DNA of 64,000 nt, taken from Clostridiales bacterium. Lineage in GTDB: Bacteria > Bacillota > Clostridia > Christensenellales > CAG-138. The notes under the pieces were generated by a model. That model was not told where the DNA came from. It saw nothing but the letters and a program-made list of their open reading frames with translations, and did not search any database. The position numbers and the translations under genes are program-made. The stretch spans positions 1 to 64,000 of the forward strand of contig SFIR01000004.1 in assembly GCA_004556165.1 (NCBI GenBank), written 5' to 3'. How positions within the stretch are numbered: the first letter of the stretch is position 1; each line of letters starts with the position of its first letter. Shown here piece after piece: positions 1 through 9,045 of the stretch.

Positions 1-1287
1 AACATCCTCATAGGGAAGTATTCCCTTAACATCAATAAGCACTTTTTTTTCATTTGGTTTATCACCAAAGAAACGTGAGTATTCTTCTAATGTTATCTCT
101 CTGAATTCGGCATGAGCAACCGCTAAGATAATGCAGTCTGCATCATGTATCGCATCAGTCTCGCTTAGCTCAACATTATACTCCTCGTACGCAGCATCGG
201 ACTCTGCCCACGGATCAATCACCATCGGAGTTATCCCATATTCACGCAGTCTTTTGATTATGTCTTCAACTTTTGAATTCCTTATATCGGGACAGTTCTC
301 CTTAAAGGTCAGCCCAAATATAACAACCTTTGCTGTCTTCGGTGCAGCCCCTGCCAGAACAAGTTGCTTTATTGCCGCATCAGCAACAAACTCGCCCATG
401 CCATCATTGATTTTTCTGCCTGCAGTAATAATCTGGCTATGATAACCAAGTTTTTCTGCTTCATAAACAAAATAATACGGATCAACTCCTATACAGTGGC
501 CTCCAACCAGACCCGGACGGAAGTTCAAAGCATTCCACTTAGTGTTCATTCCATCAATAACTTCATTGGTGTCGATGCCCATACGGTCAAAAACCATCGC
601 AAGCTCGTTCATGAATGCAATATTTATATCCCTTTGACTGTTTTCAACAACCTTGACTGCTTCTGCCGTTTTAATCGAAGAAACCGGATATGTTCCGACC
701 TCGACGACGAGATCATAGACGCTGCCAATCTCTTTCAAAGTTTCCGCATTCATTCCCGACACAATTTTTGTTATATTCTCAAGTCGGTGCACCCTGTCGC
801 CGGGATTAATCCGTTCAGGGGAATAGCCAATAAAGAAGTCTTCACCGCATTTCATTCCGGACTCCCTTTCAAGTATTGGGGCGCACACATCCTCCGTTAC
901 TCCCGGATACACCGTTGATTCATATACAACTATCGAACCCTTTGTCAGGTTGCGGCCCACCACTTGACTCGCACTGATCACTGGCATCAAATCTGGGGTC
1001 TTGTCCGTATTTATTGGAGTCGGGACCGCAACAATATGAAACTTCGCATTCCTGAGTTCCGTTTCATCTGTTGTAAACCTTATGGTTGTATTCAGCAACG
1101 CATTATTCCCGACCTCGTTTGTCGGATCAATACCCAATCGGTAAAGATCAATCTTCTTTTGGTTCAGATCGAAGCCGACAACATCCACTTTCTTTGCAAA
1201 CGCAACTGCAAGCGGCATCCCGACATAACCCAAACCCACAACAGCAAGTTTAGCTTTTCTATCCAATAAGTCCTGATACAATGACAT
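1..1287 (-). CDS. UDP-N-acetylhexosamine-type nucleotide-sugar dehydrogenase (3' end cut by window edge)
   Basis: An NAD-dependent UDP-sugar 6-dehydrogenase of the WbpA/TviB/WecC group, expected to oxidise a UDP-linked hexosamine to the uronic acid that supplies the polysaccharide locus. My translation begins MSLYQDLLDRKAKLAVVGLG. It has the Rossmann motif GLGYVGMPLA near residue 20 and the catalytic-cysteine motif GGHCIGVDP encoded near 490-510. The frame stays open for 429 codons to base 1, so only the last few residues are missing. The start follows a GGAGG site, 19 bp after the stop of the upstream GT2 gene, so it is co-transcribed as the most distal visible gene of the locus. The family is clear; the exact sugar (GlcNAc or GalNAc) is not. 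Confidence 0.9.
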   Translation of the reverse strand, partial: MSLYQDLLDRKAKLAVVGLGYVGMPLAVAFAKKVDVVGFDLNQKKIDLYRLGIDPTNEVGNNALLNTTIRFTTDETELRNAKFHIVAVPTPINTDKTPDLMPVISASQVVGRNLTKGSIVVYESTVYPGVTEDVCAPILERESGMKCGEDFFIGYSPERINPGDRVHRLENITKIVSGMNAETLKEIGSVYDLVVEVGTYPVSSIKTAEAVKVVENSQRDINIAFMNELAMVFDRMGIDTNEVIDGMNTKWNALNFRPGLVGGHCIGVDPYYFVYEAEKLGYHSQIITAGRKINDGMGEFVADAAIKQLVLAGAAPKTAKVVIFGLTFKENCPDIRNSKVEDIIKRLREYGITPMVIDPWAESDAAYEEYNVELSETDAIHDADCIILAVAHAEFREITLEEYSRFFGDKPNEKKVLIDVKGILPYEDV

Positions 1288-1306
1288 ACCTAATTCCTCC
1301 CGTCAA

Positions 1307-2290
1307 TTATTGTCCGACTCTCATTATGTTTCTCATTATGCATGTTATTTTGAAGCAACTTCTTCCCAGTTTCAGCCATACTCTGTGCGTAAACGAAAGT
1401 TTTTTCGTTTCTTGACGGCTAAAATGCTGTTCTTTTGCTATCGGTTTTAATCTTTCCATTGCCTTTTTTCGCTCTTTGCCTTTTGTATATCTAAGAGCCA
1501 TTTGCCCTTGGTACAGGCAGGAAAACAGCAGATTTATCTTACCGCAGGCCACAAGCTCCGGGAAGTTTGCTTCCAAATACCTCTGCCGTTCACATTTTGC
1601 TTCTATGGCATGGAATCTGGTTTCATGATTCAATTGATGCATGACCGAAGCATTCTGCTGACGGTATGCATACAGCACCTTATTCGTGTGAATAAGCTTG
1701 TCTGCATTTCCGATCACCCTATATGTCCAGAACTCATCATCGATTCGCTTGCCCGGGCAAAATCTCACATCAGCAACGGTACATCTTCGGTACAGCTTAT
1801 TCCATATCAGTTGTCTGTACGCCTTGTCCTCTATGTGAAGTCCTAAAGCAGTGAGCTTATCATGTTCGACAAAAAAACTCTCACCCAAATCACAATCCAT
1901 CACAGCATGATCACTCTCCGCTACACAGTAACCACACTCAACAATATCTGCATTGCTTCTTTTTGAGCAATTAAGCAAAAACTCATACATAATCGGTGCA
2001 ATATAATCATCACTGTCAATAAATGCAATATACTCACCATGAGCCTCTCCAATTCCGATATTTCTTGCCGCTCCTCCTCCTTGATTCTCTTGATGAATAA
2101 CTTTTATTCTATCATCTTTTTTTGCCCATCCATCACACATCGCAGGGCAGTTGTCGGGAGAACCATCATCAACAAGGATGATCTCAAGATTGCGGTAGGT
2201 CTGGTTTACTATGCTTTCTACGCATTTATCGAGGTATTGTTCGACCTTGTACACCGGAACAATTACGCTTATAAGAGGTTGTTCTTCCAT
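1307..2290 (-). CDS. GT2 family glycosyltransferase
   Basis: A 327-residue GT-A fold family 2 glycosyltransferase, expected to add one sugar to a lipid-linked polysaccharide repeat on the cytoplasmic face. It has the N-terminal signature ISVIVPVYKVEQYLDKCV, the nucleotide-binding VDDGS motif near residue 40 and the metal-binding IDSDD motif near residue 92. The C-terminal third has no predicted long membrane helix. An AAGGAG site lies just upstream of the ATG. It sits 9 bp after the stop of another GT2 gene that it resembles in the N-terminal domain. Acceptor and donor cannot be read from the sequence. Confidence 0.88.
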   Translation of the reverse strand: MEEQPLISVIVPVYKVEQYLDKCVESIVNQTYRNLEIILVDDGSPDNCPAMCDGWAKKDDRIKVIHQENQGGGAARNIGIGEAHGEYIAFIDSDDYIAPIMYEFLLNCSKRSNADIVECGYCVAESDHAVMDCDLGESFFVEHDKLTALGLHIEDKAYRQLIWNKLYRRCTVADVRFCPGKRIDDEFWTYRVIGNADKLIHTNKVLYAYRQQNASVMHQLNHETRFHAIEAKCERQRYLEANFPELVACGKINLLFSCLYQGQMALRYTKGKERKKAMERLKPIAKEQHFSRQETKKLSFTHRVWLKLGRSCFKITCIMRNIMRVGQ

Positions 2291-2299
2291 GCTTTCTCC

Positions 2300-3319
2300 T
2301 TAATCCAAAGCGTAGATCCTGTCAAGTCCTGTTTTTCTCAGGTAGAGCTTATGCACACATCCGTAGCTTGTCGGCGCAACTGCTGCCCATAGTGCCTTCA
2401 TCTTGACTTTTTTGCCCAGTTTTTTATTTTTTAGTATAATAGGCAGCATATATCGCAAATCTCTCCTCACTTTTTTCCTATACGGCTTAACAAAGTCGGG
2501 CTGTCCTTTCAGCTGATATACTGCATAGTCTACAAGCTGATTGGCTAATCTTCCGAGGGCAGCATCATGAACTATCGGCATTTGTTCGGTTTGCTTATAT
2601 GCTACCCAGGTTACTTTTAACGGGTCCTTCAGCTTGTGCTCTGTCAAAGAAGATTTTGCAGCCGAACCTTCATGCACTAAATAGTGGTACTTGCATATAT
2701 CATCGAACACCGCCATATTTGAAGCGGAGAAAAGATAAAAATTCATTAAAAAATCTTCATTGAACTTTATGGATCTATCCATGAGCTCAGTGTTCAGCAA
2801 GCTGTGGAACAAGTTTTTTCGGAAGAGCTTATTACAAAGGCCCGGCTCGACAAACGAGCCTTCAATCAGGTCTTTCAGACCTTTCTGCCTGTCTTGTTCC
2901 ACAAGCCGGCCTGTGTTATAGTATAAGAGCTTGCGTCCGCTTGGAAACATCATCTGGTAACCGCAATGCGAGATGTCTGCATCGAATTTCAGAGCGTTGC
3001 CGATCAGGAGCTCATACATATCCGACTCTATCTCATCATCACCGTCAACAAAGCCAATGTATTCGCCAGAAGCTCTCTTCACGCCTTCAAGCCGAGCACT
3101 CGTCACTCCGCCGTTTTCTTTGTGTACAGCGATTATCCTTTCGTCCTCACTTGCGAGCTTGTCTATTATCGCCGGAGAATTATCAGTTGAACCGTCATCA
3201 ACGAGAATAATCTCAAGGTTGCCGTAGGTTTGCGTTAGGATACTGTTAACACAGTGTTCAAGTTGGTTTTGCAGGTTATAGACAGGAACAACAACTGAGA
3301 TTCTATTTTCTTGCAGCAT
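2300..3319 (-). CDS. GT2 family glycosyltransferase
   Basis: A family 2 glycosyltransferase of 339 residues from the chosen start. It shows the RISVVVPVYNLQNQLEHCV signature, VDDGS and the FVDGDDE acidic motif. The frame is open further upstream, but I start at the ATG at 3319, because a GGGGTGAAGG site lies just before it and the family's conserved first strand follows within five residues. The start overlaps the last 17 bases of the broken glycosyltransferase fragment at 3303-3575, which suggests translational coupling to a gene that was once intact. The specific sugar is unknown. Confidence 0.88.
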   Translation of the reverse strand: MLQENRISVVVPVYNLQNQLEHCVNSILTQTYGNLEIILVDDGSTDNSPAIIDKLASEDERIIAVHKENGGVTSARLEGVKRASGEYIGFVDGDDEIESDMYELLIGNALKFDADISHCGYQMMFPSGRKLLYYNTGRLVEQDRQKGLKDLIEGSFVEPGLCNKLFRKNLFHSLLNTELMDRSIKFNEDFLMNFYLFSASNMAVFDDICKYHYLVHEGSAAKSSLTEHKLKDPLKVTWVAYKQTEQMPIVHDAALGRLANQLVDYAVYQLKGQPDFVKPYRKKVRRDLRYMLPIILKNKKLGKKVKMKALWAAVAPTSYGCVHKLYLRKTGLDRIYALD

Positions 3320-3575
3320 ACCCTTCACCCCATTCCAGAATGCGGATTGGCTCTGAAACGACCATTTCATATTCCGGCAAATATTTTGCCTCTACTGCTG
3401 CAGCGCTGAATTTTGCATAATCAACAGTGTGGATACCTCCAAGATCTACTGTAGCACCTGAAATAAACGTAACATCACAGCCATAATTCAGCAAACCGTT
3501 GATGTATGCAGTATGGCATAGATTCGCAGATGAATTTATGGATAAGTCACTTCCGACAACAATCAAAGCTTTCAT
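3303..3575 (-). pseudogene. N-terminal fragment of a GT4-like glycosyltransferase
   Basis: An open frame of 90 residues starting MKALIVVGSDLSINSSANLC and containing YINGLLNYGCDVTFIS. This resembles the first strand-helix-strand of a GT-B fold (GT4-type) glycosyltransferase, which would normally be 350-400 residues. The frame stops just after the downstream GT2 gene has begun, and no remaining GT4 domain is seen. I read it as a truncated remnant whose 3' part was lost in a rearrangement. It could still be translated, and a small functional protein cannot be excluded. Confidence 0.6.
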
Positions 3576-3620
3576 TATTTTCGTCTCCTCTGTTCTGCCT
3601 TTATTACAAAACCATATAGT

Positions 3621-4724
3621 TTATTGTGCAGTAAATCTGCCTATCAGCCTACTTATTCCATTCCCCATGGTTTCCGCAAGCTTATCAAGTTTGATAAGTT
3701 TAAATAGCGCTATCCTTGCCTTATCAATAATAACGCAGGCTGCGAATATCATGATAACGACCGCCAGTTGATACAGCGGATACCACCAATTTGACATAAA
3801 TTCAACCATACCTATTCTCTGCCACATCTCCGGAGTGCAGATGTTTGCATGAGCATGGATAAGATAGACCGCAAATGTCGAAGCGGAAAGCGATACAAGT
3901 ATTTTCTTCATACCCTTACCGCATTTGATTTTTGAATTCACAAAGACAATCAGCAGTGCAACGGAAGCAATAACAGCAAAAATGGAGTCATATCTGAACC
4001 AGTTTTCAACGATAGCCTTCAGCATTGTGCTTCCGCTGAAATTGCTTACCCATAGCGCAGCAATCATAAACAGAGGACAGACGAAAAAAGCTGCCATAGC
4101 CGGGAAAGTCTTTCCCGATGGTTCATAGTGCAGCCGAAAATACGCTGCAGTGAAGTATAGAACCGTAAACCATGCAAGTCCCCAGCCGCCGTTTGAACTC
4201 ATTCCTTTAAGTGACGGATGGATTGATACCATACAGGAAAAGAGGACAAACAATATTATAATCAATAATCTGTGCTGCTTCTTGTTCATTGCATTGATTG
4301 CAATATTGAAAAACGGCGACAGCAGATACATGCCAAAGTAGATAGTGATAAACCAATATCTTCCGGTGAGTATCGGCACAAAGCAGGATGCAAGAGAAGT
4401 AACCGAAAACTCAATCTCTCCTAACAGCATCAGGATGATCTTTATTGCAGCAGAGTAGAACACTACTTCAAACCACAGCGAGATCAGTTTTTTCGGCTTA
4501 AATTCCGAAGTCACAAGGAAGTACCCCGAAATCAGAACGAAGCAATTAACGCAAACCTGTACGGCTGCATAAAAGAAATGCTCGATGTAGTAAAGCGCGG
4601 ATCCTGCTGCCAGATTCTCGTACACTCCGCTATGGTCTATCGAATGCAGAAGTATGATCAGAAGCATTGAAACAATTCTCATCACTTCAAAACCGATATT
4701 TCTTTCTTTCGCTTTTGTTTCCAT
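3621..4724 (-). CDS. acyltransferase family 3 (OafA/WecH-like) membrane protein
   Basis: A 367-residue polytopic membrane protein that probably O-acetylates a sugar of the surface polysaccharide. It starts NIGFEVMRIVSMLLIILLHS, matching the first helix of the acyltransferase 3 family with its conserved Arg and His (MRIVS, LLHS). About ten hydrophobic segments follow, and FAVYLIHAHANI near the C-terminus is the usual late motif. The ATG directly follows the TAA of the FkbH-type gene, so the two are tightly coupled. The acyl group and acceptor are not known. Confidence 0.85.
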   Translation of the reverse strand: METKAKERNIGFEVMRIVSMLLIILLHSIDHSGVYENLAAGSALYYIEHFFYAAVQVCVNCFVLISGYFLVTSEFKPKKLISLWFEVVFYSAAIKIILMLLGEIEFSVTSLASCFVPILTGRYWFITIYFGMYLLSPFFNIAINAMNKKQHRLLIIILFVLFSCMVSIHPSLKGMSSNGGWGLAWFTVLYFTAAYFRLHYEPSGKTFPAMAAFFVCPLFMIAALWVSNFSGSTMLKAIVENWFRYDSIFAVIASVALLIVFVNSKIKCGKGMKKILVSLSASTFAVYLIHAHANICTPEMWQRIGMVEFMSNWWYPLYQLAVVIMIFAACVIIDKARIALFKLIKLDKLAETMGNGISRLIGRFTAQ

Positions 4725-6557
4725 TTATTTTCTCTTAACGCTCTTTCTCAGTTTATAGTAAATAGGTGCAAGAACTTCCTTTACTCGGACAGCAAGCATT
4801 TTGCTTTTAGCAGTTTCCTTCATATTGCTGCCCGTCTTTTCATTCACAAGGTCTACGATTTCTCCGGCAAGAGCATAATAGACCGGCTTGATATAATGAT
4901 TGAAATGGTCATAGAAGCTGCTTTGATCGACGAGATATTTATTCACATCTATGAGCTTAATATCTAACTCCTCAGCGGCATTTCTGATAGCCTCGTTGAT
5001 CTTTTTATGTACAATATGCCTGTTTTCATATGCAGGGAAGGTGTTCTTTTCATAATAAAGCTCACCTCCGAGCATAACTGCCAGCATAGTATCCTTAGGC
5101 AAATTGCTTCTGATATAGCGAAGATTGTCAACTATATCTTCGGGGGAATTGATACCTATGAACTCGTATTTTTCTGAGAATTCCTGAAGATTTTCAGCAG
5201 TGAAATCAAAGCCTGCATGGTTGTACTCACCTTTTATGTATGCATCCCAATTCGCTTTATCCGTTATTGGATGGAAGCCCTCGAGGAACGCAAGCCTTTC
5301 GCCGGTACCCTTGCGTCGGTAAACTCCGAGATTTGCATCCGCAAGGATGCTTATTACGATGACCTTATAACCGCCACTGTACAGCTTATCACTGTACATA
5401 CCCATATCGGCAAACGGGACCTCGGCAATAACCCTCCGCTTCTGTTCTTCCGTCAGCCGAAGAGCTTCAACGATATGTGTCGTGTGCCCTGTTGACTCGA
5501 TAGTAACACCATCCGGTCTTGTATATGTAAACTCAGTATCTATGAGTTCCTTTTCGGCAATATATGGAAGTATTTGGAACAAATCGCATGGGCCTTTCAT
5601 AAGAACGGAATGCGCTCTGTCCTTTCTGACTGCATCCGCTGCTTTTTTTACCGGGATTTCGTTCTCCTGATTTATCCAGCGCGGCAGTTCTGTCATGCTT
5701 AGGTCACTCACCACTTCGCCGACAATATCGAGCTTTGGACGTCCGAGCTTAATATAGACGTACTGCTCTATACCCATTCCGAGAGTGCGGCAGCTGAAGC
5801 AGAAATGGATGAGTTTATTATTCTGTAATGCATAGAAACCGATAATCCCGTAATCGCCGAAATTATCCTTTACCGAAACATAGCCGCAGTCCACACTTTT
5901 ATCTTCAAACAGATTCCTCAGCTCGTCAACAGAAGGTCGCACCTTTGTGAAATTCAACTGATTACTGCGTTCAAGGAGATCGTGAATTCTATCAATCTTC
6001 AAAAGGCAGTCAACTGCAATACTAACCCTGATATTACTGTTCATAAGGAACTCTTCGTTGGACGAAAAGTTCTCTCTTGAGCTATGTTTTTCCTCAAGAA
6101 TCTTGTACTGTTTAAGCCTCTTATGCTCAGGATCGGCTTTAGTGCAGGCATTCGCTTCGGCAATCAGGTTCGGAAGCTCCTCCGGCAAGGCGGTCATCAG
6201 ACCCTCTGCAAAGAACTTTGCTTCCTCAAGATTGGATGGATTATCATCAATGAACAGAGCATTGACAGGACGCAGCTGCATATCGGATATCAATGCAGCA
6301 ATACGGCTTCCCTTAGGTTCCCAATTAACCGACGGGAAGACAAACAAATCCCACATGCTTATTTTTTTGAGCGCAGCTTCTGCTTTATCAATGTCATTCT
6401 TGCTGCATATCGAATTGACTATTCCAATATCCGTCAGACGTCTGACAAGGCCAAGATTCGCCTCGATCGGCTCAACTTCCCCCTCAGAGAGAATCCCTTT
6501 CCAGAAAGTCTCGTCCAAATCCCATATTACAAGTTTGATTTTGTTGAAATCGTACAT
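4725..6557 (-). CDS. FkbH-type HAD-IIIC protein with C-terminal SGNH-like region
   Basis: A 610-residue protein. Residues 1-150 are a HAD phosphatase-type domain with the nucleophile motif DLDETFW (Asp13, Asp15) and FIDDNP. Residues about 170-300 look like the GNAT-like second half of FkbH proteins (SNQLNFT, DNFGDYGIIGF). The remaining C-terminal half resembles an SGNH/GDSL-like region (VIVISILADANLG, MLGGEL, DHFNHYIKPVYYALA). FkbH family members prepare glyceryl groups from 1,3-bisphosphoglycerate on carrier proteins. Here the neighbours are polysaccharide genes, so decoration of a sugar by a glyceryl or related group is my inference. No acyl-carrier gene is visible. Confidence 0.75.
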   Translation of the reverse strand: MYDFNKIKLVIWDLDETFWKGILSEGEVEPIEANLGLVRRLTDIGIVNSICSKNDIDKAEAALKKISMWDLFVFPSVNWEPKGSRIAALISDMQLRPVNALFIDDNPSNLEEAKFFAEGLMTALPEELPNLIAEANACTKADPEHKRLKQYKILEEKHSSRENFSSNEEFLMNSNIRVSIAVDCLLKIDRIHDLLERSNQLNFTKVRPSVDELRNLFEDKSVDCGYVSVKDNFGDYGIIGFYALQNNKLIHFCFSCRTLGMGIEQYVYIKLGRPKLDIVGEVVSDLSMTELPRWINQENEIPVKKAADAVRKDRAHSVLMKGPCDLFQILPYIAEKELIDTEFTYTRPDGVTIESTGHTTHIVEALRLTEEQKRRVIAEVPFADMGMYSDKLYSGGYKVIVISILADANLGVYRRKGTGERLAFLEGFHPITDKANWDAYIKGEYNHAGFDFTAENLQEFSEKYEFIGINSPEDIVDNLRYIRSNLPKDTMLAVMLGGELYYEKNTFPAYENRHIVHKKINEAIRNAAEELDIKLIDVNKYLVDQSSFYDHFNHYIKPVYYALAGEIVDLVNEKTGSNMKETAKSKMLAVRVKEVLAPIYYKLRKSVKRK

Positions 6558-6597
6558 ACTGTTTTCGCCTTACTGCTCATAATGTTAATATTTGAAA

Positions 6598-6757
6598 TCA
6601 CTTAACGAAGGGTTTAATATCATAATCCTTTCCATTTGCTTCGTTAAACCATTTAACAAAATCGAAGTATTGTTCATATTCCCTTGAATCATCCAAATAC
6701 CTTAGCCAAGGGATTTACCTTCTCGAAGCACTTTATCAATCTATCTTTTGCTGTCAT
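6598..6757 (-). pseudogene. frameshifted small gene or remnant
   Basis: The ATG at 6757 sits 4 bp after the stop of the GT4 gene and behind a GGGAGAGG site, so it looks like a real start. It encodes MTAKDRLIKCFEKVNPLAKV and stops at 6689. In the +1 frame the coding continues from about 6714 to a stop at 6598 (RYLDDSREYEQYFDF, then KWFNEANGKDYDIKPFVK). Removing one C from the CCC run near 6712 would join both into a 52-residue protein. I recognise no family. It could be a decayed gene or a sequencing error. Confidence 0.45.
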
Positions 6758-6760
6758 GAA

Positions 6761-7885
6761 CTACCTCTCCCTATACACCGCTTCGAGCATTTCTTCAACT
6801 GCTTTTACTGTATTTTCTGTGCTGAAGGTCTTGCCTCGCATCTCTGCCCGGTGCTTATAGTGCGCTAAAAGCTCGGGTGCGTCAATAAGGGATTTAATGC
6901 CCTTATAGAGTGCTTCATCGTCATTTTCGGTAACGATGCCGTACTCGTTATTCTCGCCGAGCATTTCCTTCATGCCCGAAACCTCAACGGTACAGACCGG
7001 GGTACCGACAATAAGAGCTTCGGTAGCTGCGGTAGAAAAGCCCTCCGCATGGCTGGCACATACAAATAGGTCACATTTTGCGACATACTTATACGGGTTG
7101 GTCTGATAGCCGAGGAATTTCACACTCTCCAGCATCCCGTTCTGTTCGCAGTATTTTTCAAGTTCTTCCTGCTGCGGACCGACCCCGAGTATCAGAAGTT
7201 CAGTATGATACCCCTCGTCCAGCAGTCGTTTCTGTATCTTTATCATGCGGTCAAAGCCCTTATTCGGAAGGATCTTGCCCACTCCGCACCAAGTAAATCG
7301 GTCCTCTTCTATAGCGCCGTCCGGGATGGATTCGGCGGAGGATGCAATGATTCTATCGCTTTCGTTGGTGTTGTAAAGGATCTGAGTCGGCACCTTCAGA
7401 TCAAATATCGATAATAAATCATCTTTGACCGTTTCCGCAACGCATACACAGCGGTCAAACGCAGAATAGCATCTGTATGCCTCTTTGAAGTTTCGAAATG
7501 AGCTGCATGCAGTTCTGCGGTTTTTCTGTTCAATATGTATCCACGATATGAGCTTTGTGCTTTTATCCGGGCATCCGCTGATTATCCTTGCGGACGGGCC
7601 CTCAAGGTATGCGACTTCGATATCATAATGCTCCTTGATGAGCCATTTATGAAGCTGCTTAGGGCTGAGAAGCTTCATCAGCTTGCTGTTGCCGGGTACT
7701 GTATGCTTAAAGCATGCTTTATACTTGATCTCAGGCCGCAGGAACTGCCTGTTGACACCGCCGTCAAATAATGCCATTACGGTGATGTCGAATTTAGTTA
7801 AATCCATATTATTGACCAAGTTCACAAGTACCTTTTCGGCACCTCCGTGGCCAAGGTCGTGAATAAGGAAGAGAATTTTTATCAT
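6761..7885 (-). CDS. GT4 family glycosyltransferase
   Basis: A 374-residue GT-B fold glycosyltransferase. The N-terminal Rossmann half begins IKILFLIHDLGHGGAEKVL, the usual opening of GT4 enzymes. The C-terminal donor-binding half has FTWCGVGKILPNKGFDRMI, LLILGVGPQQEELE, FLGYQTNPYKY and the E-x7-E region CASHAEGFSTAATEALIVG. It should transfer a sugar from a nucleotide donor during repeat-unit assembly in the cytoplasm. It sits between a GT2 gene and the frameshifted gene at 6598-6757. Confidence 0.9.
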   Translation of the reverse strand: MIKILFLIHDLGHGGAEKVLVNLVNNMDLTKFDITVMALFDGGVNRQFLRPEIKYKACFKHTVPGNSKLMKLLSPKQLHKWLIKEHYDIEVAYLEGPSARIISGCPDKSTKLISWIHIEQKNRRTACSSFRNFKEAYRCYSAFDRCVCVAETVKDDLLSIFDLKVPTQILYNTNESDRIIASSAESIPDGAIEEDRFTWCGVGKILPNKGFDRMIKIQKRLLDEGYHTELLILGVGPQQEELEKYCEQNGMLESVKFLGYQTNPYKYVAKCDLFVCASHAEGFSTAATEALIVGTPVCTVEVSGMKEMLGENNEYGIVTENDDEALYKGIKSLIDAPELLAHYKHRAEMRGKTFSTENTVKAVEEMLEAVYRER

Positions 7886-7908
7886 TTTACCCTCTGAAAT
7901 TTAATCAT

Positions 7909-8811
7909 TTATTTTCTTGTATTCCAAATAATGATTCCGGCTAAAGCACATCCCGGGATGATGCATAGTATAGATAGAAAAGGCGACGGGCTTTCCTTAA
8001 TTCCGTTCCAAAACTTTTTTGCTAAAATGCAGCTTGATACATAATGAATATGCTGACGCAACTTAAAGGATAAAGAAATATTCGGAAAGCTAAGATAAAG
8101 CTTGCGAGTTTCTGCAAAGCTGTTCGGACTGTTACGGTACTGCTTATATATGTTGCTGGACATTCCGTTTGGCTGATATTCAACAATACAAAAGCATTCA
8201 TTTGTAACGAACAGCTTTCCGAATTTATCCAGTTGATACATCATATATGATGGATTGAAGTTCTTCTCGCCATCGAAAGATGGCATCGGAGCTACTTTTT
8301 TTAACAAATCTGTTCTATGAACCAGTTTTTTATCTCCTGCTATTCTGTATTTGGTAAGCTTTTCGTATAAATACATTTCGTGAACATTTTCAGGAAATGG
8401 GTCTCCTACGCAGCTTCCGTCTTCATATCTATCTAATCCCATGATACCTATATAGCCATCATCTTTGCATGCACGCCAATCAGCCTCTATCCTTGCTATC
8501 GCATCGTCCGGCATCCAATCATCTGAATCTATGCATACAAACAATTCAGTTTGGGCAAGTTCGATTCCGGCATTATAGCCTGTATGCAGTCCACCATTCT
8601 CCTTTTTATAATAGCGAATACTAAAATCGTGTTGGCTCGCTTGCCAATCAGTGACCAGTGCTTCCGTGCCGTCAGTCGAGCCGTCATCAATAATCAGCCA
8701 TTCAAAGCTATAAGATGTCTGCTTGCAAAGGCTTTTATAGCATTTGATCAAGCACCTTTCGCGGTTGTACGTTGGTGTGAATACGGTTATTAGCGCTTGA
8801 GAATTATTCAT
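7909..8811 (-). CDS. GT2 family glycosyltransferase
   Basis: A family 2 glycosyltransferase of 300 residues. Motifs: ALITVFTPTYNRERCL, IIDDGSTDGTE and CIDSDDW. A short hydrophobic segment (SPFLSILCIIPGCALAGIII) ends the protein and may tether it to the membrane. A GTG lies three codons earlier, but the ATG at 8811 is better placed after AGGAG. Donor and acceptor are unknown. Confidence 0.87.
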   Translation of the reverse strand: MNNSQALITVFTPTYNRERCLIKCYKSLCKQTSYSFEWLIIDDGSTDGTEALVTDWQASQHDFSIRYYKKENGGLHTGYNAGIELAQTELFVCIDSDDWMPDDAIARIEADWRACKDDGYIGIMGLDRYEDGSCVGDPFPENVHEMYLYEKLTKYRIAGDKKLVHRTDLLKKVAPMPSFDGEKNFNPSYMMYQLDKFGKLFVTNECFCIVEYQPNGMSSNIYKQYRNSPNSFAETRKLYLSFPNISLSFKLRQHIHYVSSCILAKKFWNGIKESPSPFLSILCIIPGCALAGIIIWNTRK

Positions 8812-8847
8812 TTGCAGCACTCCTGATTTTTCATGTCCATAAATCTA

Positions 8848-9045
8848 TTATCTAACAACCTCGACAGATACATAATCGCCAACATTTTGGTTTTCCTGAT
8901 TAGGAACTATCCATGCATTCAGATTGACTTTGTGCTTTGAAGCCGATACTATATTCTCGCAATTCCGTAATACTGCTCTGTTTTTATAGAGTATACGATT
9001 GAGCGATGTATTCTTTTTATGAATTTTTACATTGTCTTGAGGCAC
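8848..9045 (-). pseudogene. N-terminal fragment resembling a polysaccharide pyruvyl transferase
   Basis: A 65-residue frame starting with GTG, directly abutting the TAA of the upstream GT4 gene (TAAGTG). Its end, NAWIVPNQENQNVGDYVSVEVV, looks like the conserved first loop of polysaccharide pyruvyl transferases (N-x-GD-x-hydrophobic), and then it stops. The normal family length is 300 or more residues and nothing of the rest follows. I interpret it as a truncated remnant. The family assignment rests only on this short motif. Confidence 0.5.
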
